A program made the position numbers and the translations under genes. DNA of 64,000 nucleotides from Clostridium_AD sp050717635 (GTDB taxonomy: Bacteria; Bacillota; Clostridia; Clostridiales; Clostridiaceae): the NCBI RefSeq assembly GCF_050717635.1, contig NZ_JBOITO010000013.1, positions 496,001 through 560,000 of the forward strand, in the 5' to 3' direction. Shown here piece after piece: positions 36,170-45,000 of this stretch. Below the pieces are notes generated by a model that did not search any database, was not told where the DNA came from, and saw nothing but the letters and a program-made list of their open reading frames with translations. How positions within the stretch are numbered: position 1 is the stretch's first letter; every line of letters begins with the position of its first letter.

Positions 36170-37015
36170 ATGAAAAATATTAAAAAAAGTTTGGTTCTAT
36201 CAGGTGTTTTCATACTAGCTATAAGTCTTGCTGCGTGTAAGGGAAACGAAACATCACCTGAAGTGATGGTGAAACCTACAAAGAATACATCGCCTGAAGT
36301 GATAGTAGAATCTGCAAAAAATACAGAAGTGAAAAATTCTGAGATTGCGAAAAAAGCAGACTTTACTTACAGTATTATTGATGAAATTTATACAGAGAAG
36401 GGAATCACAATAAAATTTCCACAGCTTAACAAGTCAAATAATGAAGCCAAGGTGGATTTAGTAAATAAAACAATTCAGGAGTATATTAAAATGAAATTGG
36501 ATACACTTAGGATGGGGCAAGAGGATATGGATGCTTTTTCTATGGATTTAAAATATGAAATCACAGATTACAAGAACAAAGTAATTAGCATTGTCTATCA
36601 GGGAACCTCTAATTTTGAGAAATCTGCTTATCCAGTTAATATATATTACACGCAAAATATTACATTGGGTGAAGTTGATACCTTGATTTTAAAAGATATA
36701 TTTGTTATTGATGATAAGTTTGTTGAAGCCTTCAAATCAGGTATTTATTCACCTTCTAGAGATGATTTAGATTTAGAAAAATCCGGTGTTAATCTTAAAG
36801 AAACAATTGAAAGTCAATATTCTAACGAAGATTTAATTAATCTTTTAAAAACACAAGAAGTAAATTACAAGTTAACTATGGATGGGGTTATAATAAGTAT
36901 TGAAGTTCCGCATGCTATTGGGGATCACCTTGAGATGGTAATTCCTTATAAGACAGTGGAAGAAAATATGATTAAAAGTAGCCCAGTGTGGAAAGATTAT
37001 TTATTTGTTAAGTGA
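36170..37015 (+). CDS. Lipoprotein with DUF4163/DUF3298-like (RsiV/PdaC-type) region
   Basis: This 281-residue lipoprotein starts with the signal MKNIKKSLVLSGVFILAISL and the lipobox LAAC. Directly after comes a short internal repeat (TSPEVMVKPTKN, then TSPEVIVESAKN), probably a linker. The remainder resembles the DUF4163/DUF3298 module found in RsiV-type anti-sigma and PdaC deacetylase proteins (IYYTQNITLGEVDTLILKD). The function is unknown, and it is likely membrane-anchored outside the cell. ATG 36170 follows GGAGGG; an upstream in-frame ATG at 36101 lacks a signal peptide. Confidence 0.7.
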   Translation: MKNIKKSLVLSGVFILAISLAACKGNETSPEVMVKPTKNTSPEVIVESAKNTEVKNSEIAKKADFTYSIIDEIYTEKGITIKFPQLNKSNNEAKVDLVNKTIQEYIKMKLDTLRMGQEDMDAFSMDLKYEITDYKNKVISIVYQGTSNFEKSAYPVNIYYTQNITLGEVDTLILKDIFVIDDKFVEAFKSGIYSPSRDDLDLEKSGVNLKETIESQYSNEDLINLLKTQEVNYKLTMDGVIISIEVPHAIGDHLEMVIPYKTVEENMIKSSPVWKDYLFVK

Positions 37016-37038
37016 GCATAAAGGTTTTAGTTTTAAAA

Positions 37039-37087
37039 TCAAAAATTTAAACATATTATAAACTAGTTATTATGTTTAAATTTTTGA
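37039..37087 (+). repeat. Perfect 17-base inverted repeat
   Basis: TCAAAAATTTAAACATA (37039-37055) pairs perfectly with TATGTTTAAATTTTTGA (37071-37087) around 15 bases. It sits between the lipoprotein and the L,D-transpeptidase, ending just before AAAGG. It could end the upstream transcript or act as a leader hairpin for the transpeptidase. Confidence 0.6.
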
Positions 37088-37105
37088 TGAAAGGTATAAA
37101 TCGAT

Positions 37106-38500
37106 ATGGTGAATTTTGATTTAAAAAAGCTTTTTAAAAGTAAGGGTACAGGAAATGTTATTATTTTAATAGCTTCAATTATACTAATATATTTACTTAT
37201 TTCTTTATACTTTTCTAAGTATTCCTTTTTTAATACAGTGATAAATGGGGTAGATGTGTCATTAAAAACAAAAGAGGATATAAAGGATATAATAAGGAGT
37301 AATGTTAAAGATTATAAGTTGCAGTTAACAGAAAGAAATGGTGAAATTGAAGAAATAACAGGACAAGATATAGGAATGGAATACAATGAAAAAAATAGTA
37401 TTGATAGTGTTTATCCAGGGCAAAGTTCTTTTAAATGGATAGTTTCATTGTTAAAGGAGCAAAAATATTATGTTGAGGATTTATTTATTTACAATAGTGA
37501 TAATTTAAAAAATAAGATAAATGAATTAAATTGTTCAAATACAGATATTATACAACCTCAAAATGTAAGCTTTAAGTATAAAAATGGTTCCTATACAATT
37601 ATTGAAGAAGTATATGGAAATAAGATAATTAAAGGTAAATTATATGAAGATATAGAAATGAGCATACTAAAAGGAGTAAGAAAATTAGATTTAAATGAAA
37701 GTCATTGTTATGAAAATCCAAGATACACTTTAAGTTCTGATAAAACTTTTGAAACCAAGAATTTACTAAATGAATATGTGAAAGCAAAGATTACTTATAA
37801 ATTTGGGAGTAAAAACGAAATATTAGATGGAAATATAATAAGTAAGTGGCTTGGCGTTGATGAAAATTTAGAAATGGTAATAAGTAAAATAGCAGTTATG
37901 AAATATGTTAAAGAACTGAGTATAAAATATGATACTGTTGGAATATCAAGAAATTTTAAAACATCTATAGGGAAAATAGTAGAAGTTAGTGGGGGGATTT
38001 ATGGATGGGCAATTAATCGTGAGGCTGAAACAGAAGCATTATTAGAAAATATAAAACTTGGTAATGTACTTGAAAAAGAACCTATATATACTCAGAAGGC
38101 TTTATATAGAGCGGAAAATGAAATAGGCAATACTTATGTAGAAGTTAATATAACAAGACAGTATTTATGGTTTTATAAAAATGGAAAGATAATAGCGCAA
38201 GGTTCTGTAGTAACAGGAAATCCAAATAGAGGACGTTCTACTGTCCTTGGAACTTATATGCTTAATTATAAACAAAAGGGGGCAATATTAACTGGACAAG
38301 GTTATGAAGCACCAGTAACTTATTGGATGCCTTTTTTCGGGAATACAGGAATACATGATGCAAGCTGGAGATACTCTTTTGGAGGAGAAATATATAAGAG
38401 CAGAGGAAGCCATGGATGCATAAATGCTCCAATATACTTAGCTAAAACAATTTTTGAAAATATAGAAGAGGGAACTCCGATTATTTGTTATGAAGAATAG
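37106..38500 (+). CDS. L,D-transpeptidase (YkuD) with peptidoglycan-binding domain
   Basis: This 464-residue membrane-anchored enzyme has one transmembrane helix at about residues 18-38. A PG_binding_4-type region follows (about 45-320, with the usual KGKLYEDIEMSILKG-like segments). The C-terminal YkuD domain has SHGCINAP at about 440-447, the catalytic Cys. It forms or edits 3-3 cross-links in peptidoglycan, outside the cell. It starts at ATG 37106 behind AAAGG. The preceding lipoprotein may be functionally related to the envelope. Confidence 0.92.
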   Translation: MVNFDLKKLFKSKGTGNVIILIASIILIYLLISLYFSKYSFFNTVINGVDVSLKTKEDIKDIIRSNVKDYKLQLTERNGEIEEITGQDIGMEYNEKNSIDSVYPGQSSFKWIVSLLKEQKYYVEDLFIYNSDNLKNKINELNCSNTDIIQPQNVSFKYKNGSYTIIEEVYGNKIIKGKLYEDIEMSILKGVRKLDLNESHCYENPRYTLSSDKTFETKNLLNEYVKAKITYKFGSKNEILDGNIISKWLGVDENLEMVISKIAVMKYVKELSIKYDTVGISRNFKTSIGKIVEVSGGIYGWAINREAETEALLENIKLGNVLEKEPIYTQKALYRAENEIGNTYVEVNITRQYLWFYKNGKIIAQGSVVTGNPNRGRSTVLGTYMLNYKQKGAILTGQGYEAPVTYWMPFFGNTGIHDASWRYSFGGEIYKSRGSHGCINAPIYLAKTIFENIEEGTPIICYEE

Positions 38501-38502
38501 AG

Positions 38503-38545
38503 AAATAAGCTAACTTTACAGTTAGCTTATTTATGTGTTTTTTTG
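38503..38545 (+). terminator. Terminator after the L,D-transpeptidase
   Basis: The stem AAATAAGCTAAC/GTTAGCTTATTT is perfect, with a six-base loop. A T run follows after a short gap. Confidence 0.75.
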
Positions 38546-38600
38546 TAATTAGAATGTACTATAATAAGGGTAAATTAAAAATACTAAGGAGGGACACATC

Positions 38601-39221
38601 ATGAAAATTAATACACAAGACGATGTAGTTAAGCAGAATTACGTAAAGTATCCTTTGGTGTTTGCAGCAGTGAAAAAGTTAGCTAAGGCAAGTGCACCTA
38701 TAATTATAGCAATTGAAGGTAGGTGTGGTAGTGGTAAAAGCTCTCTTTCAGTATTACTTTCAGAGGAGTTTGACTGTAATGTCTTTCATATGGACGACTT
38801 TTTCCTTCCCTTTGATATGAAAACAAAGGACCGTTTGGAACAACCGGGTGGCAATGTACATTATGAGAGATTTGAAGATGAAGTTCTTAAATCACTACAA
38901 AATCGGGAGGCTGTTACTTATCGAAAATATTCATGTTTGAAAGGAGCACTAAGTAAACCTATCCATGTAGAGCCTAAAAAAATCACTATCGTTGAGGGTG
39001 TTTACTGTCTGCATCCTACCCTTGCGAAGTATTATGATTATAGAATTTTTTTGGATTTAAGTTCGCAGGCTCAGTATGAGCGCATTCAAAAGCGCAACGG
39101 AGAAGAGATGCTTCAAAATTTTTTAGATAAATGGATTCCCATGGAGGAATATTATTTCTCAACACTGAATATTAAAGATCAATGTGATATTGTAGTTGAT
39201 ACCACCGTTTTGTGGAAATAG
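38601..39221 (+). CDS. Uridine kinase-like P-loop kinase
   Basis: This 206-residue cytoplasmic protein has Walker A GRCGSGKS (residues 40-47). It also has VFHMDDFFLP, typical of the uridine kinase/phosphoribulokinase family, and a later IVEGVYCLHP segment that holds the conserved Glu. Family members phosphorylate uridine, cytidine or related nucleosides. It is a single gene with AAGGAGG before ATG 38601. The exact substrate is uncertain, since the family includes many paralogues. Confidence 0.82.
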   Translation: MKINTQDDVVKQNYVKYPLVFAAVKKLAKASAPIIIAIEGRCGSGKSSLSVLLSEEFDCNVFHMDDFFLPFDMKTKDRLEQPGGNVHYERFEDEVLKSLQNREAVTYRKYSCLKGALSKPIHVEPKKITIVEGVYCLHPTLAKYYDYRIFLDLSSQAQYERIQKRNGEEMLQNFLDKWIPMEEYYFSTLNIKDQCDIVVDTTVLWK

Positions 39222-39420
39222 CTGTATACTTTTTTACGTTTATTACGTCCATGGACTAAACAGTCTCCCATAAATTTAAATTCTTATTATTTACATTTCA
39301 ACCACAATATAATAAAATATACTTATGACAAATTATTTAATGGTAATGTTGGGTTAGCATTCCATGAATGTGAAGAATGTACAGTTAAGTTGAGGGGAAT
39401 GTATGAGGAGGGGGGGTATT

Positions 39421-40044
39421 ATGCCAGAGCTTTTAAAAAATGCTTTCGAAGGGATAAATATTATACCAACAGTATTGTTAATACTTATAGTGTTGTATTG
39501 GATTATTGTCATTATTGGTTTCTTAGACTTTGATTTTTTAGATTTTGATTTTGATTTAGAGGCTGGTGATACTTCAGGCCCACTCATTGCGCTACTGGGA
39601 TTTCTGAATGCGTCAGAATTGCCATTTATGTTTATTTTTAGTGTACTAACATTAAATTTTTGGATTATAGCTATGTTAATGTATTACTTACCGATAACTA
39701 TCGGAGGGGTAGTGAATACAGTATTATTAATACCAGCATTGATGCTTAGTATGGTTATTACTAAGTTTGTGTCCTTTCCGCTCAAAGTTATTTTAAAGTA
39801 TAGCAGTATGCAAGATGACAGAGGTAGTGAAGTAATCGGTCAATTATGTATACTTAAATGTAATGTCAAAAATGGTCGACTAGGACAGGCAGAACTAAAA
39901 AGAGACGGGGCTTCTGTGGTGATAAATGTGAGAGCAGAATATAATTTAGAGTCATTTAATAAAGAGCAGGTTGCATTTGTTGTCAGAAAAGACATTGACA
40001 AAAACGTGTATTACATTGTTAAAAATGAAGGAGTGATAAAATGA
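39421..40044 (+). CDS. Membrane protein of YqiJ-like (OB-fold) type, flotillin partner
   Basis: This protein is about 207 residues from ATG 39421, behind GGAGGGGGGG. It has membrane segments at about 10-35, 70-90 and 95-125, with an acidic loop between the first two (FLDFDFLDFDFDLEAG). A C-terminal cytosolic beta-rich domain (about 140-205, GQLCILKCNVKNGRLGQAEL) looks like the OB-fold domain of YqiJ/NfeD-type proteins. Such proteins are commonly encoded next to flotillins, as here: it overlaps the flotillin-like gene by four bases. Function: probable scaffold for the flotillin assembly in the membrane. Confidence 0.7.
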   Translation: MPELLKNAFEGINIIPTVLLILIVLYWIIVIIGFLDFDFLDFDFDLEAGDTSGPLIALLGFLNASELPFMFIFSVLTLNFWIIAMLMYYLPITIGGVVNTVLLIPALMLSMVITKFVSFPLKVILKYSSMQDDRGSEVIGQLCILKCNVKNGRLGQAELKRDGASVVINVRAEYNLESFNKEQVAFVVRKDIDKNVYYIVKNEGVIK

Positions 40045-42056
40045 GTTATTCGGTTCAGGTTTTGTTAGTTAGTATAGGAGTAGTTGTAGTAGTAATCATT
40101 GGTTTATTAGCATTGTTTTCTAAGTTCTACCATAAGGTGGAGCAGGGCAAGGTTATAATAAGAAATGGTGTTGGTGGTAATAGTGTGTGCTTTGGTGGTA
40201 TTTTTGTAGTACCTACAATACATAAATACGAAATCATGGATATTTCGGTTAAGAAAGTGGAAATTGCTAGAGAAGGTAAAGATGGACTCATTTGTAAAGA
40301 CAATCTAAGAGCTGATATTAGAGTTGTATTTTTTGTTAGAGTTAATCAAACACGAGAGGATGTACTAAAAGTCGCTCAGTTATTAGGGTGTCAAAAGGCA
40401 TCTGATCCAAAAACACTTATGGAATTTTTTGATTCTAAGTTCTCAGAAGCTTTAAAAACAGTTGGTAAGAAGTTTGATTTTATTCAGCTATATACTGAAA
40501 GAGAGACTTTTAAAGATGAAATTCTTCAAATTATTGGAACGGATTTAAATGGTTATGTGATGGATGATGCTGCTATTGATTATCTTGAACAAACTGATGT
40601 TAACTTACTTAATTGTAACAATATATTAGATTCAGAGGGCATTAAGAAAATAACTGAGCTTACTGCAAAACAGTTAATATTAGCTAATCAGATACAAAGA
40701 GAGAAAGAAAAAACTATAAAACAACAGGATGTATCTGCAAGAGAGGCAATACTAGAACTTGAAAAGCAAAATGCAGAGGCAGAAGCAAAGCAGAAAAGAG
40801 AAATTGCAATTATTGTTTCTAGAGAAACGGCAGAAGCTGCAAAAGTAGCCCAAGAAGAGAGATTAAAGTCAGAGCTAGCAAGAGTTAAATCTGATGAAGA
40901 AATTGAAGTTGCCGAGCAAAATAAAGATAGACAAGTTATTGTTGCACAGAAAGCAAAAGAAAGCACAGATGCAATTGAGACTGAAAGAGTTGATAAAAAA
41001 AGATTACTTGAAAGAACAGAGAAAGAAAAATTAGTTGAACTTGCCATTATTGAAAAGGAGAAAGCATTAGAAGTTGAAAAGAAAAATATTCAGATAGTTA
41101 TAAGAGAAAGAGTAGCAGTTGAGAAAGATACTGCGGTTGAAGAAGAGAAAATTAAAGATACCCGTGCAATTGCTGAGGCAGAACGTTTCAAAACTGTAGC
41201 AATTAAAAAAGCGGAAGAACAAGGAGAAAAAGACCGTATTATTTTGGTTAGAGCTGCAGAGGCTTCAAAACAAGCGGCTGAATGCTTAGCTGAGAAAACA
41301 ATTATTGATGCTGAGGCTAAACTTAAGGCTGCACAAAAGGAAGCTGAGTCAATTAAGGTTATTGTTGATGCTAATATCCTTGAAGAATCAACTAGTGGTA
41401 TAGCTCAGGCGAAAGTTATAGAAGCAAAAGCTCTAGCGCAGGCAAAAGGTGATAGTGCTATGATTGATGTAAAAGAGAAAGAAGGCAGTGTTGAAGCAGA
41501 TATCTTAAAGAAAAAATACCTAGCAGAAGCAGAAGGGATTAAAGAAAAAGCTAATAGTATGAAGGCATTAGATGAAGTTGGTAGAGGCCATGAGGAGTTT
41601 AAACTTAAACTTGAAAAAGAGAAAGAGATTGAACTTGCCAGTATCAATATTCAGAAGGATATTGCACAGGCACAAGCTTCAGTTATTAACGAAGCGCTTA
41701 AATCAGCTAAAATTGATATTGTAGGCGGAGAAACAATGTTTTTCGATAAGATTATTGGTTCAATTACTCAAGGTAAATCTTATGACCGTTTAGTAAATAG
41801 TAGTGAAGTACTTACTGATATTAAAGATACATTTATTACAGGTGATCCAGAGTACTTTAAGAAACAATTACAAGATTTAACTGGTAGATTTAACATAACA
41901 TCAGAAGATTTGAAGAACCTATCAATAGCTGGTGCTGTTAATAGGATGATGAAGGGTGCCAGTAGTGCTGACACGACAATGCTGGAAAAGCTTCTAGATA
42001 CTGCTAATAAGGCAGGGGTAGGTAATTTGCCAGCAAATATTATACAAGGTAAGTAA
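40041..42056 (+). CDS. Flotillin-like (YqiK-type, SPFH domain) protein
   Basis: This 671-residue protein has an N-terminal membrane helix at residues 5-28. An SPFH/Band 7 domain follows (about 30-190), with IRNGVGGNSVCFGGIFVVP and ISVKKVEIAREGKDGLICKD typical of YqiK/flotillin. A very long charged coiled coil (about 200-540, Glu/Lys/Ala-rich) comes next, then a C-terminal region with KIDIVGGETMFFDKIIGS. Flotillins form oligomeric membrane scaffolds. It begins inside the end of the YqiJ-like gene (ATGA overlap) and precedes the giant AAA ATPase gene by 42 bases, so the three form an operon. Confidence 0.88.
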   Translation: MSYSVQVLLVSIGVVVVVIIGLLALFSKFYHKVEQGKVIIRNGVGGNSVCFGGIFVVPTIHKYEIMDISVKKVEIAREGKDGLICKDNLRADIRVVFFVRVNQTREDVLKVAQLLGCQKASDPKTLMEFFDSKFSEALKTVGKKFDFIQLYTERETFKDEILQIIGTDLNGYVMDDAAIDYLEQTDVNLLNCNNILDSEGIKKITELTAKQLILANQIQREKEKTIKQQDVSAREAILELEKQNAEAEAKQKREIAIIVSRETAEAAKVAQEERLKSELARVKSDEEIEVAEQNKDRQVIVAQKAKESTDAIETERVDKKRLLERTEKEKLVELAIIEKEKALEVEKKNIQIVIRERVAVEKDTAVEEEKIKDTRAIAEAERFKTVAIKKAEEQGEKDRIILVRAAEASKQAAECLAEKTIIDAEAKLKAAQKEAESIKVIVDANILEESTSGIAQAKVIEAKALAQAKGDSAMIDVKEKEGSVEADILKKKYLAEAEGIKEKANSMKALDEVGRGHEEFKLKLEKEKEIELASINIQKDIAQAQASVINEALKSAKIDIVGGETMFFDKIIGSITQGKSYDRLVNSSEVLTDIKDTFITGDPEYFKKQLQDLTGRFNITSEDLKNLSIAGAVNRMMKGASSADTTMLEKLLDTANKAGVGNLPANIIQGK

Positions 42057-42098
42057 AAGCACATATACCTAAACTACACGTGAATGAGGTAGATAAAG

Positions 42099-45000
42099 TT
42101 GGATGATAAAGATATAAATATTAAAAACAATGATATGGATAGTAGCACATATGAGGTTATTAAAAATCGTCTTGCAAAACAAGGCAATGACTTAAAAGAA
42201 CGTGTTGAGAGTCTTAACTTGGTGCGAAAAGAAGTTTTTGGTTCTATTGAAACAAAGCTTCTTAGCAGCGAGAGAATAATAACAGAGAATAATTGTATAC
42301 CTAGAGATATGGCACCAGTAGATGATTCTTTCATCTTTGGATACAATGTCAATATAGGCCTTAAATCTAAGGTGGAACTCAGTGATGTATTTTCAATTTA
42401 TAAATATAAAGAATGTACATTTCAAAAGCAAACACTCCACTTAATTAATGACCAGCAGTTTTTGAAAGATTTCGATGATCTATATAAATATTATAAGAAT
42501 ACGGTTTTTGCTAAGTTTACTATAATAGAACCATATTTTTACATGGTTTTTCAAACAGGAGTGAATGCTACTGATATTAAAGCCTTTAAATGGCTAATTG
42601 AAGGTGACACGCTAATATATGTAGACTGTAGAAGTGAACATGAAGTTGTGTTTGCCAGTAAAAATGAGTTCAATTTTGTTAAAGCAACGCGGGATGATCA
42701 GCGTAGTGGTGTTCATCCCCATGTTTCAATTCTAGATAAGGTATTTGTAGAAACACTTGGTGGAGATTTAACAATTAAAATTGAGGATAATACTCAGACA
42801 GGTAAGGGAATTTATTCTGAAGCAGTGGAGGATAAAGACCAGAACCTTGATGATGCAGAAATATTTTATGCTGATTTAGGTAAAATAATAATACTTAAAA
42901 TAAGGCCTTATAAGGAAAATGATTATAGGTACTTTTTATTTAACAACAAATTGAAGAATATTATAAGAATTGATTCAATAAAAGATACTTGTATGCTTTT
43001 ACCAGGAAATCATGGACTTATTTTCCCAAAAGGCTATTATCTACAAAACGGAGAATATAAATTATTTGATGTTCCAGTAGAGCATTCAGTATTTGATCAG
43101 ATGATTAGCTCATCTAATGGAGAAGACTATCAGTATATTTTTTATAATATAGAAAGCGGAATATATTTAATATATTCATATAATATAATCCAGCAAACAA
43201 TTGAAACACCAATTGTTTGCACGGGATACTCTCATTTTAATAATGGTGAAATGATTGTATTTAAACATGAAAATGAACCAAGAAAGAATCATATGATACA
43301 GATATGGCAAACGCCTTATGTGGGCAAAAACTATGTAAGGGAAGGTCACACTGATTCCATTCTTTTTAATATTGGTAATGTGGATATCGTTAAGTGTATG
43401 GCTGATTGCACCATTGTTTTCAAACTAATTCAAAAGGGTGAGGGCTATCAGAGTATTTATTTTGATATTGTAAAAGAATCTCAGCAAATAATTGATGCGT
43501 ATTTTTGGGTAGAAAAGCCGGAAGCATATAATTTAAAAGAAGTGCTTCTACGTATAAAAGAGACATCAACTTTTGCAATAGGTGAGTTTGAAAAAGTAGT
43601 TAGAATTAGGAATTCAACCCAAAAGCAAATAAGCGATGTAAAAGATGAATCAGAGCAGCTATTAAAAAAGTTGAAATATGGAACTTTTGATACCGTTTCT
43701 GAATATGTAAGGGTCCTTACTGATATTCGAAATCTTAGAGGCAGGATTGTTTCATTAAGGGACTTACGATATATAGACCTTTCCATTGTTGATTCACTTG
43801 ATACTAGGGCACGCGAAAAAAATGAGGAATTGGCGAAGAAATGTGTTGAATTCTTAATACAGCCTGAAGGGCTTAAGATTTATGCCCATAGAGTAGAAGA
43901 TTTACGAGATGCTGTTGATAAGGTTAATAAATCAAAAGAGGGGAAAGAGCTTACAGAAAAGATGGATGAAGCCTCTAGCGATTTAGAACTTCTTATAGAT
44001 ATTGTAGGTAATTTTAAGATTGAAGACCCTACCATAACAACAGAGATAATAGATAAAATTTCTACATTATTTTCTCTTTTAAATAATGCAAAGGCAAGGG
44101 TAAAGTCTAGGGTAGAGGAATTTGCTAAGAGTGAAATGACGCTGCAGTTTAACTCCCAAATGAAACTGCTTAGTCAAGCTGTAGTGAATTATTTGGATAT
44201 TTCAGATACGGCAGATAAATGCGAGCAGTATCTTAATAAGGTTATGGTTCAAATACAGGAATTAGAAGGAAAGTTTGCTGAATTTGATGATTATGTAGTA
44301 AAACTTAGTGAAAAAAGAGAAGAGTTATATAATGCTTTTGAAAGTAAGAAACAGTCACTTCTAGATAAGTTAAATAAACGAATAATTGGATTGTTTAACT
44401 CGTCTGTTCGCATTATCAGCGGAATAGCTAATAGGTTAAAGGGTTTAGACTCTGTAGAAGGGATAAATGGATATCTTGCTACTGACATAATGGCTGAGAA
44501 GGTAAGGGACATTATATCTAAACTCCGAGAGCTGGGAGATAGTGTTAAGGCTGATGAGATTAGTTCAAAATTAAAGACTCTAAAAGAGGATACTATTCGC
44601 AATTTGAAGGATAAGCAAGAGCTATATGTAGACGGAGAGAACGTGATAAAACTAGGCAAACATCACTTCTCAGTAAATACGAAAGCTATAGATCTTTCCA
44701 TAGTACAAAAGGATGATCATTTGTATTACCATATAGCAGGGACAGATTTTTGGGATAAGGTAGTGCACCCGGAAATTAGTAAGTTTCAGCATGTGTTTGA
44801 TCAGAGTATCCTATCAGAGAATGTGGATGTTTATAGAGCGGAATACCTTGCTTATTCAGTTTTTGAAGCAGCAAGAAAGATGCAATTTGAGAGATTAGAT
44901 ATTTTGTACTCAAAGACGGAGCCACAATTAGTTGAACTTGTTCAAAAGTTTATGGAACCTAGATATCAAGAGGGTTACACTAAAGGGGTACACGATAGTG

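Noticed and set aside
40688..41047. A long serine-rich antisense frame opposite the flotillin gene.
   Set aside because: It is the reverse shadow of the repetitive Glu/Lys/Ala coiled-coil codons and has no ribosome site or family.
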